Source: Peribacillus acanthi
GTDB lineage: Bacteria; Bacillota; Bacilli; Bacillales; DSM-1321
DNA: 64,000 nucleotides
Assembly (NCBI RefSeq): GCF_003073175.1
Contig: NZ_QBBX01000011.1
Span: 51,345 to 115,344, forward strand
Reading direction: 5' to 3'
The notes under the pieces are model-generated. The model saw only the letters and a program-made list of their open reading frames with translations, was not told where the DNA came from and did not search any database. Below are positions 54,901-63,430 of the stretch, piece by piece. Both the position numbers and the translations under genes were made by a program. Numbering within the stretch: the first letter of the stretch is position 1; the number at the start of each line of letters is the position of its first letter.

Positions 54901-55650
54901 AAACAAGCCTTTAAAGCAGAATTAGCAGCTATGAGAAGTGTTGTTGATGAAGTAGATTCTGAGGTTGAATTGGGAAGAATGCATAAGGAAGTAGATGAGC
55001 TATTATTTTATGCAAGACAAAGGGTATTCTTAAGATTTAGTGATTTCTTTAAGGAGTCTTTTAATCCAGCTGTTATAAAGGATGACGGTAGGGACTTAAA
55101 GCAAGCATTACAAGCCTCTTTTACAGAGTTAAAGGAGAGCTTAGGGTTTGATTTGGCCCAAGAGATGAGAGCAACAGCCTTCAGAGTTGAATTATATATT
55201 CAAAAGCTATTACAGCAAAAACAATCTGCACTATTACAAGAAATTCAAAAGGTAAGAAGAGGTATTAATCTCTCTTTTTTAGAACTGAAAAAATTAGAAG
55301 CCTTACACTTTGAAGATGCTTTCAAGACGCTAAAAGCGAGTGATTTCAAGAAAGAACTTTCGCTATTTAAAAACACTAAAAGTTTCTTCGAAAAGAATGA
55401 GAAACAAAAAATGTCAGATGCCCTTCAAGAGGGTTTGAAAAATCCAGCGCAAGATTATGCGGACCAACAAGGTCATTCCTTAAAAACCTACTACGGATCA
55501 AGTATTGAATCAGAAATTCTAGCCATTAAACAACACTTCATTAGAAGCGTAGAAGAGATATTCGAAGGTTATAATGAGACGTTACTAAATTCCAGTAACA
55601 TTGAAGAATATGAAATCCTTGTAAAAGATATGAAAGAACTGCTGAAATAG
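51985..55650 (+). CDS. dynA: Double-headed bacterial dynamin DynA (YpbR)
   Basis: A 1221-residue membrane-fusing dynamin-like protein, the fused two-GTPase form known in Bacillus, linked to membrane repair and phage tolerance. Head 1 has P-loop GHFSAGKSS at 52-60 and DTPGID; head 2 has P-loop GAFSAGKSS at 640-648 and DTPGAD. Long helical stalk regions follow each head (about 280-600 and 960-1221). Both heads keep their G motifs. It has no clear promoter of its own in the 55-base gap after the terminator, so iron control from the Fur promoter by read-through is possible. Confidence 0.95.
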   Translation: MIKTTMNHNTLIQSLFSIFQTFEKNGDLQSAEKMKQLIQKTNEREHIIALCGHFSAGKSSMINFLLGEQVLPSSPIPTSANLVKVMSGEEFAKVFYFHDEPALFPAPYDLKEVKKYCKDGDAVKEIHISSPVFPLPSKCSIMDTPGIDSTDDAHRVSTESALHLADIIFYVMDYNHVQSEVNFLFTKELTDAGKKLYLIVNMIDKHEDKELSFDTFQNSVEQAFAEWNVKPEGIFYTSVRDLDHPKNDIQTVKSLMFESVNWSDDFTLNSIFKSAERLVEQHIHWLQDQNEERLSEEIQLLEYIDVDSLMTMETELTNLKKSKQVIYSSRLEMEQQFQEELSKTLNNAYLMPAETRELIRMFIESQQKTFKVGLLFSKGKTEQTRLDREKNLFDSLKERIQTQLDWSIKELCLSAINNLNLYLPNLEKSIQEISIALPEQQIKDMVKEQSTITGDYVLLFSNEVADLLKKQARQLARRFFEEIQKEHNKALEEQLSQMTARMNEIEKFVVASEKVKHGKIRLAQYSQEFQQALTHAPENMDPQPILEKWANDEKIMRIISNPKEELAPSINTKEEVANEVMVHGDHTQGNGKHKLELATKKLIQAARFLSPVKGFSQLAKELQEKAKRLDNQTFTIALFGAFSAGKSSFANALIGERILPVSPNPTTAVINKIVPPTEGHDHGTAKVRLKSEEMLFEDIKIAMNAFKLSPKDLEDAYHISRNFSYDDSGDGREKAHLSFIKAFASGYPLYKGQFGTEIMVDMQEFQDFAANETKSCLVDWIELYWDCEFTRNGMVLVDTPGADSINARHTDAAFEYIKNSDAILFVTYYNHPFSKADREFLIQLGRVKDSFAMDKMFFLLNAVDLAQTEEECEDVKTYIQEQLLGFGIRFPKIYPISSKEAIAEKTGNTCFQHAFLKDSGMSHFEEAFYRFISYELTDLAISSAMNSVSNAVLMLEDMLMTAKQSHEQKEQTKQAFKAELAAMRSVVDEVDSEVELGRMHKEVDELLFYARQRVFLRFSDFFKESFNPAVIKDDGRDLKQALQASFTELKESLGFDLAQEMRATAFRVELYIQKLLQQKQSALLQEIQKVRRGINLSFLELKKLEALHFEDAFKTLKASDFKKELSLFKNTKSFFEKNEKQKMSDALQEGLKNPAQDYADQQGHSLKTYYGSSIESEILAIKQHFIRSVEEIFEGYNETLLNSSNIEEYEILVKDMKELLK

Positions 55651-55663
55651 TAGGAGTGATTTC

Positions 55664-56429
55664 TTGCATCTAAAAGTAATGGAATCTATTCAAAAGCAAG
55701 CAGATATGGAAAATAAACAAGTTCTTTTTGCATCGATCGTAGGAAGTCATGCCTATGGATTATCAAATTCCAACTCAGATTTTGATGTGAAATGGATTTA
55801 TGTCGAAAAAGACAGAAGAAAGTATCTATCCTTAACTAGACCAAGCGATGTTTTATTACAAACATGTACACCTATTGAAATGGAAGGGTGGGATATCTTT
55901 AAGGCATCTCATCTTTTCCATAAAAGCAATCCGGGAATGTTCGAATGGTTGACGACAGGAACTTGTTCTGTATGATGAAGGCATTGGTGACACTCTTCGG
56001 AGGTCAATGGAACAACATTATTCCTTGAAATCATTAGGCTATCATTACTATCAAATGCTAATAAAAAATGTGAAAAAACTTGAGACGATGGAGCAGGTTG
56101 GGATAATGGAAGTAAAAGTTTGTATCCAGGCTATTCGATGCTTTTGTATGCTAAGGAACCTGTTGAAGCACCGAAAACTAGTCAAAAGTCTGCAGTTATC
56201 AACTTTACTAGATCGCATACCAATCGAAGGTAGGGTTGCTGAGGATTTTAGACTTGCTATTGCTAGTAAAAAGCATTGTACAGGTATAGAGGAAGTTCCA
56301 ATACACAGCATTCATGATTTTCTAAATAAACAACTCCCCGGGATTGAGAACGAATTAGCACAACTCCCGATTGGTGAAAATGCGGAATCGTTATTGAACC
56401 GAGAAATCTGGCGGATTTTGCAAGTATGA
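55664..56429 (+). pseudogene. Nucleotidyltransferase (RlaP/YcgL-like), interrupted by a frameshift
   Basis: Two adjacent frames together read as one predicted nucleotidyltransferase of about 254 residues. The first (55664-55975, TTG start after AGGAGTG) has the active-site motif GSHAYGLSNSNSDFD and runs to MFEWLTTG before a stop. The second frame is open from before 55959 and continues as ELVLYDEGIGDTLRRSMEQ to 56429. Removing one base near 55958 restores the frame. There is no long homopolymer at the site. It is either a real pseudogene or a sequencing error. Substrates of the family are unclear. Confidence 0.8.
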
Positions 56430-56443
56430 GTAGGGGGCCTAAT

Positions 56444-57280
56444 ATGAGCATTTTTGTTGAAAAAGAGTGGGTAATGAATCAATTAACAAATAATAATATC
56501 ATTTTAGTAGACTGCCATTTTCAATTAGGAAATCCTACATTCGGAAAAAATCATTTTTTAAAGGAGCATTTACCTGGTGCGGTATTCTTTGATTTAGAGG
56601 AAGATTTGTCTGGGCCAGTCCAAACACATGGAGGACGGCATCCATTACCAGATTTACATGTTTTTCAAGAAAAGCTTCAGCAAAGTGGAATTTCTCCCAG
56701 TGATACCATTGTTGCATATGATGACGGATTAAGTCCTTATGCATCTCGTTTTTATTGGATGATGAAATATGTTGGCCACGAAAAGGTATATATCTTAAAT
56801 GGTGGACTTGCCGATTGGAAGAAGTCAAATTTACCTTTGGAAAAAATAGAAAATCAAAGAGAAAGAAGCAACTATTCTTTGAATATAAATCCTCAGATTC
56901 TTGCAGCATATAATGAGGTGAAGAGTTTCAGTCTAGGGCAACTTTCAAATTCCATCTTGTTAGATTCAAGGGATGAGAAACGTTATAAAGGTATAGAAGA
57001 ACCAATTGATCGGATTGCGGGTCATATTCCTGGAAGTATCAATAATTTCTGGATGAACGGATTATCTGAAGGGAAATTTTTACTATCTGAAGAACAAAAG
57101 GAACGATTTAAACACCTTGATCCTAATAAAGAAATCATCGTTTATTGCGGTTCAGGGGTAACGGCTGCTCCTAATTATGTAGCTTTAAAGGAAGCTGGAT
57201 TCCCAAAAGTCAAGGTATACATTGGAAGTTATAGTGACTGGGTTTCTTACCCTGAAAATCCAGTAGAAAAGGAAACTTAA
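56444..57280 (+). CDS. Sulfurtransferase (3-mercaptopyruvate/thiosulfate type)
   Basis: A 278-residue protein with two rhodanese domains. The first is inactive in type and the second carries the active cysteine C235 in YCGSGVTAAPNY; the CGSGVT loop is of the 3-mercaptopyruvate sulfurtransferase kind. ADxRxxxE-like DSRDEKRYKG is present. I start at ATG 56444 with AGGGGG upstream, not at 56426. ypcP follows after 15 bases, so the two are probably co-transcribed. Confidence 0.9.
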   Translation: MSIFVEKEWVMNQLTNNNIILVDCHFQLGNPTFGKNHFLKEHLPGAVFFDLEEDLSGPVQTHGGRHPLPDLHVFQEKLQQSGISPSDTIVAYDDGLSPYASRFYWMMKYVGHEKVYILNGGLADWKKSNLPLEKIENQRERSNYSLNINPQILAAYNEVKSFSLGQLSNSILLDSRDEKRYKGIEEPIDRIAGHIPGSINNFWMNGLSEGKFLLSEEQKERFKHLDPNKEIIVYCGSGVTAAPNYVALKEAGFPKVKVYIGSYSDWVSYPENPVEKET

Positions 57281-57295
57281 AGTGAGGTATTCAAT

Positions 57296-58198
57296 TTGAA
57301 AGAATCAAAGTCTACTTATATGTTAATTGATGGCATGGCACTTCTATTTCGTGCATTTTATTCTACAGCGATGACAGGACAGTTCATGTTCAATTCCAAA
57401 GGTGTCCCAACCAATGCTGTACAAGGGTTTCTTAAGCACATGCTTATGGCTGCGGATAAATTCCAGCCGGCCCGTTTAGCAGTTTGTTGGGATATGGGCT
57501 CTAAAACTTTCAGAACAGAAATGTACCAGGATTATAAGGGCAATCGCCCTGCTCCTCCTGTAGAATTATTGCCACAATTCGATTTAGTAAAGGAAGCTGT
57601 TGAAGCTTTTGACATCCCGAATATTGGTTTAGAGGGATTTGAGGCCGATGATTGCATTGGATCTCTTACTAATTCACATAAAGAGGAACACCATATTCAA
57701 ATTTTGACGGGAGATCAAGACTTATTACAACTTTTAGATCCTTCCGTTTCAGTGATTCTTTTGAAAAAAGGATATGGCAATTACGAGGTCCATAACGAGG
57801 AAACGTTCTTTGCATGGAAAGGAATTACACCAACTCAGATGGTTGATCTGAAAGCTTTGATGGGTGATCCATCCGATAATTATCCAGGTGTAAAAGGGAT
57901 CGGTGAAAAGACGGCTATTAAGCTTCTTCAACAGTTTGACCATATTGAAGGAATATTAGAGAACATAACACAACTGACTAAAACTCAACGTGCAAAGATT
58001 GAGGATGCTGTAGAACTTCTTCATATGTCAAGAAAGCTTGCCGCAATAAAATGCGACGTTCCGATTTCGTGTCCTTTGGAAAGCGCAATCTACAAATATG
58101 ACAATGAAAAAGTACAAGCTATGCTCAAGTTCCATGAATTTAAGACGGTTTATAGGTATATCCCAAGTCCTTCCTCTGATCCTTTTGCATTGATATAG
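57296..58198 (+). CDS. ypcP: 5'-3' exonuclease YpcP (Pol I N-domain-like)
   Basis: A 300-residue flap endonuclease/exonuclease like the N-terminal domain of DNA polymerase I. Metal-site aspartates are in LIDGMALLFRAF, GFEADDCIG, TGDQDLLQL and LMGDPSDNYPGVKGIGEKTA (with helix-hairpin-helix). In B. subtilis such a free enzyme helps remove RNA primers together with Pol I. It starts with TTG at 57296 after GTGAGGT. The N-terminus fits the family. Confidence 0.94.
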   Translation: MKESKSTYMLIDGMALLFRAFYSTAMTGQFMFNSKGVPTNAVQGFLKHMLMAADKFQPARLAVCWDMGSKTFRTEMYQDYKGNRPAPPVELLPQFDLVKEAVEAFDIPNIGLEGFEADDCIGSLTNSHKEEHHIQILTGDQDLLQLLDPSVSVILLKKGYGNYEVHNEETFFAWKGITPTQMVDLKALMGDPSDNYPGVKGIGEKTAIKLLQQFDHIEGILENITQLTKTQRAKIEDAVELLHMSRKLAAIKCDVPISCPLESAIYKYDNEKVQAMLKFHEFKTVYRYIPSPSSDPFALI

Positions 58199-58268
58199 TC
58201 ATACTATTGAATCTAGGGTATTATGTAGGAGGGAAAAAGAAACAGTTTTGTGAGGGATCAATCAGAAC

Positions 58269-58535
58269 ATGAAGACAGTTGAAGACTACATTTACTTCTT
58301 AGAGGACAAAGGGTTTCATTTCGCAGATGAAGCAATAGGCTTTATCTATTTTGGCAAGCAATATACAAATGCACCAGATTGGCTAGTGAATGTCTGTATA
58401 GAAATGACCTTGAAAGCTCAGAAACAATTTGATGGGAGTTTTTATGTTTCCTTGCTTGAATCCATGACACACCAGAAAGTGGAGAATCGGCAGCAAGCAT
58501 TATACGTGGCAGAACAATTTGGAGTTTTGGTATAA
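58269..58535 (+). CDS. Small conserved protein (DUF6123-like)
   Basis: An 88-residue helical protein beginning MKTVEDYIYFLEDKGFHFAD. The pattern recalls the DUF6123 family of Bacillaceae, but I am not certain. The ribosome site is weak (GAGGGATC), about 13 bases before the ATG. It lies after ypcP and before a hairpin that terminates the opposing gene. No function is known. Confidence 0.7.
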   Translation: MKTVEDYIYFLEDKGFHFADEAIGFIYFGKQYTNAPDWLVNVCIEMTLKAQKQFDGSFYVSLLESMTHQKVENRQQALYVAEQFGVLV

Positions 58536-58542
58536 AGAAACA

Positions 58543-58576
58543 GTAAAATAAAAGCCGTTGGAAATACCAACGGCTA
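58543..58576 (-). terminator. Terminator of the minus-strand EamA gene
   Basis: AGCCGTTGG pairs perfectly with CCAACGGCT. On the minus strand it is followed by TTTTATTTTA; on the plus strand there is no T run. Confidence 0.85.
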
Positions 58577-58588
58577 AATAGTACAAAT

Positions 58589-59509
58589 TTATGCAGACAC
58601 CTTTTCTTTAATCAAGGTGTCCTTTTTTCGTGGTTTATTTGGTAATTCAGCCAGTATCATCCCAGCAAAGATTAACAAACAGCCAATCAAGGTGGTTGTA
58701 GTGAATCGTTCTGAAATCCATAAGTAAGACGTAATAGCAGCAAATACGGGTTCCATAGCAAATATCAGGGCTACTCTTGTAGGTGATGTATAGCTTTGGA
58801 AGAAGGTTTGGGCCAAGAACGCGAAAGCAGTAGCCAATACAGCAGTAATAACCAAAGCCGAAAGTACTTCTGGTTGAGATAATATGCCTATATCAATCAT
58901 TCTGCTAAAATCTTCTGTGCCTACACTAAAGCCAGTAGATAGTAAACCAACCGTTAGAATTTGAATTAATGTCAATTCTAAAGCGGGAAAGATGCCAGCA
59001 AATTTTGAGGTAGTAATGATATGCATGGCAAACCCAATTGCACAAATAAAGACTAAAATGTCTCCTGTATTAATGTTCGACGTTTGGATAGCTGTCATTA
59101 AATATAGTCCTGTCGCTGCAAATACTACCCCAATGACAGCATTTCTATGAGGTTTTTGTTTTAGTAGGAACAATGAAAATAAAGGTACAAGGATCACGCT
59201 CAACCCTGTAATAAAACCTGCCTTAGCTGGGGTTGTATATAAAAGTCCAAACGTTTGGAAGGCATATCCAATGAATAACCATATTCCCATTTTTATTCCT
59301 GCAAACAACAAGGGTTTAGAAAATCCAACGCTATGTTTTTTCCTTACTAAAAACCATAAATATAGAATAATAAAGGCCAGTATAAAACGGACAGCATTGA
59401 AACTAAATGGCTCTAAATAAGAAATCGCATCTTGGACGAGGACGAATGTAGCTCCCCAAATAAAAACAACCAATAATAATGTACTATCTGCAAGAAGTTT
59501 TTTATTCAT
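58589..59509 (-). CDS. EamA/DMT-family transporter
   Basis: A 306-residue protein with ten membrane segments in two EamA repeats (STLLLVVFIWGATFVLVQDA near the start, SYTSPTRVALIFAMEPVFAA in the second repeat). The substrate is unknown. It ends in a charged KPRKKDTLIKEK tail. I start at ATG 59509, seven bases after AAAGGGTG; an in-frame GTG at 59518 is less well placed. It follows the RNase H-like gene with its start just after that gene's stop, so they form an operon. It is distinct from the EamA gene at 44.5 kb. Confidence 0.88.
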   Translation of the reverse strand: MNKKLLADSTLLLVVFIWGATFVLVQDAISYLEPFSFNAVRFILAFIILYLWFLVRKKHSVGFSKPLLFAGIKMGIWLFIGYAFQTFGLLYTTPAKAGFITGLSVILVPLFSLFLLKQKPHRNAVIGVVFAATGLYLMTAIQTSNINTGDILVFICAIGFAMHIITTSKFAGIFPALELTLIQILTVGLLSTGFSVGTEDFSRMIDIGILSQPEVLSALVITAVLATAFAFLAQTFFQSYTSPTRVALIFAMEPVFAAITSYLWISERFTTTTLIGCLLIFAGMILAELPNKPRKKDTLIKEKVSA

Positions 59510-59514
59510 CGTTT

Positions 59515-59907
59515 TCACCCTTTATTTAATTGTACAGCCTTTCGAGCTAATTCATCAGCAGTCTTATTTTCAGAGCTCGGTATCCACTTTATAAAAAAAA
59601 GTGGAATTTGTTGATAAAGGTCCATTGCCTTTGCAAGTAAAGGAGCATAACGTTTGTTCTTAGCAAATTCCTTTTCTACCGCTGAACTGATTGCTTGTGA
59701 ATCTGTTCGGAACGATACCGTTTGAAACCCTTTTTCTACACAAATTTCTAAGGCCTTAATTAACGCATGATATTCCGCTTCGTGATTTTCCATTTCACCT
59801 AAAGGAATAGAGAATCTCTCTACCTGCCCATTGTTTTTTATGAATATGCCAGCTCCACTAGGACCGGGATTGCCTGCACTTGCACCATCAATATAAACTT
59901 CTATCAT
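59515..59907 (-). CDS. ypdQ: RNase HI-like protein YpdQ
   Basis: A 130-residue RNase H fold protein. Candidate active-site acidic residues are present: D7 in VYIDGASAGNPGPSGAG, E in NHEAEYHALIKALE, D in FRTDSQAIS, and D in KTADELARKA. B. subtilis YpdQ, despite these motifs, was reported to lack RNase HI activity in vitro, so the true function is open. GGGAGGC precedes the ATG. Confidence 0.88.
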   Translation of the reverse strand: MIEVYIDGASAGNPGPSGAGIFIKNNGQVERFSIPLGEMENHEAEYHALIKALEICVEKGFQTVSFRTDSQAISSAVEKEFAKNKRYAPLLAKAMDLYQQIPLFFIKWIPSSENKTADELARKAVQLNKG

Positions 59908-60142
59908 GACAAAGATGCCTCCCTAAGTATATACCTATGTAGTTTATCATAAATTATATGAAAAATAGTGGTTATATAAAGTATTTAAAAATGCATTTCA
60001 ATGCTTATAAAAAAAGTTAATAATGAAGGATAATAATCTATTTTGGGTAATATGAGAAATATCATAATCAAAGTCTCTGTACCAAATTTTTTGAAAGTTT
60101 GTTTTCGTAATCTTTGTTGTTTTTTTTGTTTAATTATTGTTA

Positions 60143-60163
60143 AAGTCTGAGTTGATAGTATTT
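60143..60163. repeat. Left-end remnant of a GTTGATT-type repeat
   Basis: AAAGTCTGAGTTGATAGTATT shares its first 15 bases with the remnant near 42737. Nothing of the rest survives. The 315-base gap around it (between divergent ypdQ and ypeP) is otherwise very AT-rich with no clear element. Confidence 0.45.
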
Positions 60164-60222
60164 GAATAGCGTTTATAAAAACGACTAAATAGTAACTTCT
60201 CAAATGTGGAAGGAATGATAGC

Positions 60223-60876
60223 ATGCAGGTGAAAATACAATGGAAATTCACGCAGTCTAAAAAACCATCAACTATATTTTATTCCGAGTGGTTACAGGCT
60301 GGGGAAGCAATTGTCATTATGGAAGACCTTGAAAAAACAGGGCGAGCTTATGAAATAGAATTCCAAGATGAAATCGGTACAATATGGACGAAAAAAGAAT
60401 TGAAAAAATTATTAGAAGAAACAAAAGATGATCCACAGGATGTCGTCGTTTATTTTGATGGAGGATACCTAAAGGAAGAGGGAATGGCAGGGAGTGGGCT
60501 AGTCATTTACTATACACAAAATGGTAGAAAACTACGATTAAGATTGAATAAAGTATTAGAAGGACTGTCATCGAATAATGAAGCGGAATACGCTGCTTTT
60601 TACGATGGTGTATTAGCGTTAGAGGATTTAGGAGTTCACCATCAAGCGGTAACTTTTAAAGGAGATTCACAAGTAGTGTTAAATCAGTTAGCAGGTGATT
60701 GGCCATGCTTTGAAGATGATTTCAATAAATGGCTTGATCGAATTGAAGAAAAACTTCAAGCCTTATCCATTCATCCAAAGTACGAACCGATAAGTCGAAA
60801 GCTTAACAGTGAAGCGGATAAACTAGCCACACAGGCCCTTCAAGGGACGATAATCAAAAGTACACTTGAGATATAG
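60223..60876 (+). CDS. ypeP: RNase H-like protein YpeP
   Basis: A 217-residue protein with an N-terminal extension (about 1-70) rich in Lys/Glu and an RNase H domain: YFDGGYLKEEGMAGSGLV, NNEAEYAAFYDGVLAL, FKGDSQVVLNQL and LNSEADKLATQAL, with all candidate acidic residues kept. It faces ypdQ divergently, as ypdQ and ypeP lie together in B. subtilis. ATG 60223 has AAGGAATG nearby. The function is unknown; hybrid RNase activity is possible. Confidence 0.85.
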   Translation: MQVKIQWKFTQSKKPSTIFYSEWLQAGEAIVIMEDLEKTGRAYEIEFQDEIGTIWTKKELKKLLEETKDDPQDVVVYFDGGYLKEEGMAGSGLVIYYTQNGRKLRLRLNKVLEGLSSNNEAEYAAFYDGVLALEDLGVHHQAVTFKGDSQVVLNQLAGDWPCFEDDFNKWLDRIEEKLQALSIHPKYEPISRKLNSEADKLATQALQGTIIKSTLEI

Positions 60877-60891
60877 AAAGGGTTAACGGAG

Positions 60892-61068
60892 ATGAATCGA
60901 AAAAGGATATTCAATGAAGTCCAAGACGTTTTGACATCTTATTGTGAAGGCTGCTTTGTATATTCCCATCATAGAAAAGAGTTAGGAAGGAATAATGCCC
61001 ATAAGTTTTGCATCACAAACTGCACAGTAGGTCAAAAGCTAAAAACTATTGGAAAGAAACTATCATAG
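60892..61068 (+). CDS. ypeQ: Zinc-finger protein YpeQ
   Basis: A 58-residue protein with the metal pattern C-x2-C (SYCEGCF), histidines in YSHHRK, then HKFCITNC, fitting the small zf-C2HCIx2C family of Bacillus. It ends KLKTIGKKLS. Fifteen bases after ypeP with a TTAACGGAG ribosome site, so probably co-transcribed. It may bind nucleic acid with YpeP, but this is a guess from proximity. Confidence 0.85.
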   Translation: MNRKRIFNEVQDVLTSYCEGCFVYSHHRKELGRNNAHKFCITNCTVGQKLKTIGKKLS

Positions 61069-61077
61069 ACATTTGAC

Positions 61078-61106
61078 AAGGAGGTGAATTACACCTCCTT
61101 TTTATT
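61078..61106 (+). terminator. Terminator of ypeP-ypeQ
   Basis: AAGGAGGTG pairs perfectly with CACCTCCTT, followed by TTTATT. Confidence 0.9.
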
Positions 61107-61168
61107 ACCCCAAAAAAACAATTATGATACTATTAAAGTAACAAAAGGATGGTCGTAAGAGGTGAAAC

Positions 61169-63334
61169 ATGAAACTAATCATTGCAGAAAAGCCCGATCA
61201 AGGGTTAAAGCTGGCTGCACCATACAGCTTTAAGAAAAAAGATGGGTTTGTAGAAATTACACCTAATGATACATTCCCAAAAGGTGCATTTTTAACTTGG
61301 GCGATTGGTCATTTATGTGAATTGATACCTCCCGAGGAATATGATGCATCATGGAAAAAATGGAAGATTGATACCTTACCTATCATACCTAATAAATTTC
61401 AGCATCGTGTTATGAAAGCAAAATGGAAACAATTCAAAGTCATTCAGGGGCTTGTTCAGAATCCAAGTGTATCAGAAATCATAATTGCAGGTGATGCTGA
61501 ACGTGAAGGGGAGGCAATCATTCGGATAATTCTAGGTCAATGCAGAAACCATAAACCATTGAAAAGGCTATGGATTTCCTCTTTGACTGAAAATGCAGTA
61601 AAACAAGGGTTTTCTAATCTTTTAGAAGAAGATAAAACAAGAAATCTTTATCATGAAGCGTTAAGTCGGCAATGTGCGGATTGGCTAATTGGCATGAATG
61701 CATCAAGGGTTTACACATTACTTCTTCAGAAAAAAGGCATCCAGGACGTGTTTTCTGTTGGAAGAGTTCAGACACCTACATTAGCGTTAATTGTCAAACG
61801 GGAAAAAGAAATTCAACAATTTACTTCCAAGCCGTTCTGGGAAGTCATTTGTGATTTTTCAATAAACGGGAAAAAATACTCGGGGAAATGGCATAAAGAT
61901 AAGGAAACTCGCATTGAAGATGAAAAGATGGCATTAGCCATTCAAAAATTCTGTTTGGAAAAGCCGGCCACTATTTCAAGTATAGAAAAGGAAAGAAAAG
62001 AATATCTTCCCCCATTTTTATTTAACTTATCTAGCTTGCAAGCGACAGCAAACAAATTATATAAATTCCCTCCCAAAAAAACCCTTGATATTGCTCAAAA
62101 ACTCTATGTCCAAGGCGTGATCTCTTACCCGCGAAGTGATTCTAGCTTTGTTACTAAGGAAGAGGCCAATGGTTTTCCGGACATTTTGAACAAGCTTTCG
62201 AAATTCAAAGATTTTTCATCTCTTTTCCCATTGCCTAAAGAATCTATCATGAATGACAAAAGATATGTGAATGAAAAAAAGGTAACGGACCATTATGCAA
62301 TCATCCCTACTGAACAAGTCCCGAAAGAGGGAAGATTAAGTGGAGATGATTGGAAAATTTATGAATTGATTGCAAAGCGGTTAATTGCGGCGCACTATCC
62401 TAAAGCGATATTTGACTATACAACCGTTCATACGTTGGTAGATAAGAGAGCTGAATTCATAACAAAGGGTAAAGAGAAAATACAGGATGGTTGGCGAAAA
62501 GTTTTATTTGAAAAAGAAAGCAAAGAAAAAGATGAGGAACAAGATCTGCCTACTCTTGAGTCGGGTGAGGAAGGTAGTGTCAAAAAAGCTAAAGTGAAAA
62601 AAGGAGAAACACAACCTCCCAAACGGTACACTGAAGGGCAGCTAATTACCCTAATGAAAACGGCTGGTAAACATATTGAGGACCAAGAGCTTCAAGCCAT
62701 GCTAAACAAGACGGAAGGATTAGGCACTGAAGCCACACGAGCAGGAATCATTGGAATTCTAAAGGATCGAGGTTATATTTCAGTTGTAAAGAACCAAGTT
62801 TATGCTACAGATAAAGGAATGGTTTTAATCGAGGCAGTAGGGAAAACCATACTAGCTTCTCCTGAAATGACGGCTAAATGGGAAACAAGACTTGAAGAAA
62901 TAGGAGATGGGAATGCAGCTCCCTCGGAATTTATGAATCAAGTAAAAAAACTTTCCACAAAGCTAATACATGACGCCATTGAAAACGAAGCAAGTTGGGA
63001 TTTTAAAGAATTTGATATGGAAAGCATGTCAAAAACAATGGTTCGAAAAGGAAAAAAAGTAGTTAAAAAAGCTAATCCACTTGGAAAATGCCCCGTATGT
63101 AATGGGAGTATTATAGACAAAGGAACTTTCTTTGGTTGCAGTGAATATACAAAGAACCAGTGCAAGTTTACGATTTCGAAAAAAATGCTTGGTAAATCTA
63201 TAACACAAAAAAATATTCGTCTACTCTTAAAAGATGGAATCACTGAACAAATAGAAGGGTTTAAAAAAGAAGATAAAGTGTTTACTGCAAGGCTTTGTTT
63301 GAGAGAAGGAAAGGTTTCATTCCAGTATGGATAA
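61169..63334 (+). CDS. topB: DNA topoisomerase III TopB
   Basis: A type IA topoisomerase that unlinks recombination and replication intermediates. The 721-residue protein has the TOPRIM domain at the N-terminus (IIAEKPDQ and AGDAEREGEAI), the active tyrosine near residue 320 in VISYPRSDS, and a C-terminal zinc-like motif (GKCPVCNGSI ... CSEYTKNQCKFTI). Between about 445 and 485 lies a charged linker (KESKEKDEEQDLP). Length matches B. subtilis TopB. mntR follows after 96 bases. Confidence 0.95.
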   Translation: MKLIIAEKPDQGLKLAAPYSFKKKDGFVEITPNDTFPKGAFLTWAIGHLCELIPPEEYDASWKKWKIDTLPIIPNKFQHRVMKAKWKQFKVIQGLVQNPSVSEIIIAGDAEREGEAIIRIILGQCRNHKPLKRLWISSLTENAVKQGFSNLLEEDKTRNLYHEALSRQCADWLIGMNASRVYTLLLQKKGIQDVFSVGRVQTPTLALIVKREKEIQQFTSKPFWEVICDFSINGKKYSGKWHKDKETRIEDEKMALAIQKFCLEKPATISSIEKERKEYLPPFLFNLSSLQATANKLYKFPPKKTLDIAQKLYVQGVISYPRSDSSFVTKEEANGFPDILNKLSKFKDFSSLFPLPKESIMNDKRYVNEKKVTDHYAIIPTEQVPKEGRLSGDDWKIYELIAKRLIAAHYPKAIFDYTTVHTLVDKRAEFITKGKEKIQDGWRKVLFEKESKEKDEEQDLPTLESGEEGSVKKAKVKKGETQPPKRYTEGQLITLMKTAGKHIEDQELQAMLNKTEGLGTEATRAGIIGILKDRGYISVVKNQVYATDKGMVLIEAVGKTILASPEMTAKWETRLEEIGDGNAAPSEFMNQVKKLSTKLIHDAIENEASWDFKEFDMESMSKTMVRKGKKVVKKANPLGKCPVCNGSIIDKGTFFGCSEYTKNQCKFTISKKMLGKSITQKNIRLLLKDGITEQIEGFKKEDKVFTARLCLREGKVSFQYG

Positions 63335-63430
63335 TCTCCTTACGATGGAAAAAGAGTCCCAATCCTTGTTATGTCCATAATAGTATAGTAAAATTTTTAA
63401 TGATATGTGTTTTGAATGGGAGGATAAGGG

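Noticed and set aside
51985-55650. New defence system around the dynamin
   Set aside because: DynA is a known conserved Bacillus gene in its normal place, and no defence genes lie beside it.
55940-55980. Programmed ribosomal frameshift in the nucleotidyltransferase gene
   Set aside because: No slippery heptamer or downstream stimulatory structure is visible at the junction; mutation or error is simpler.
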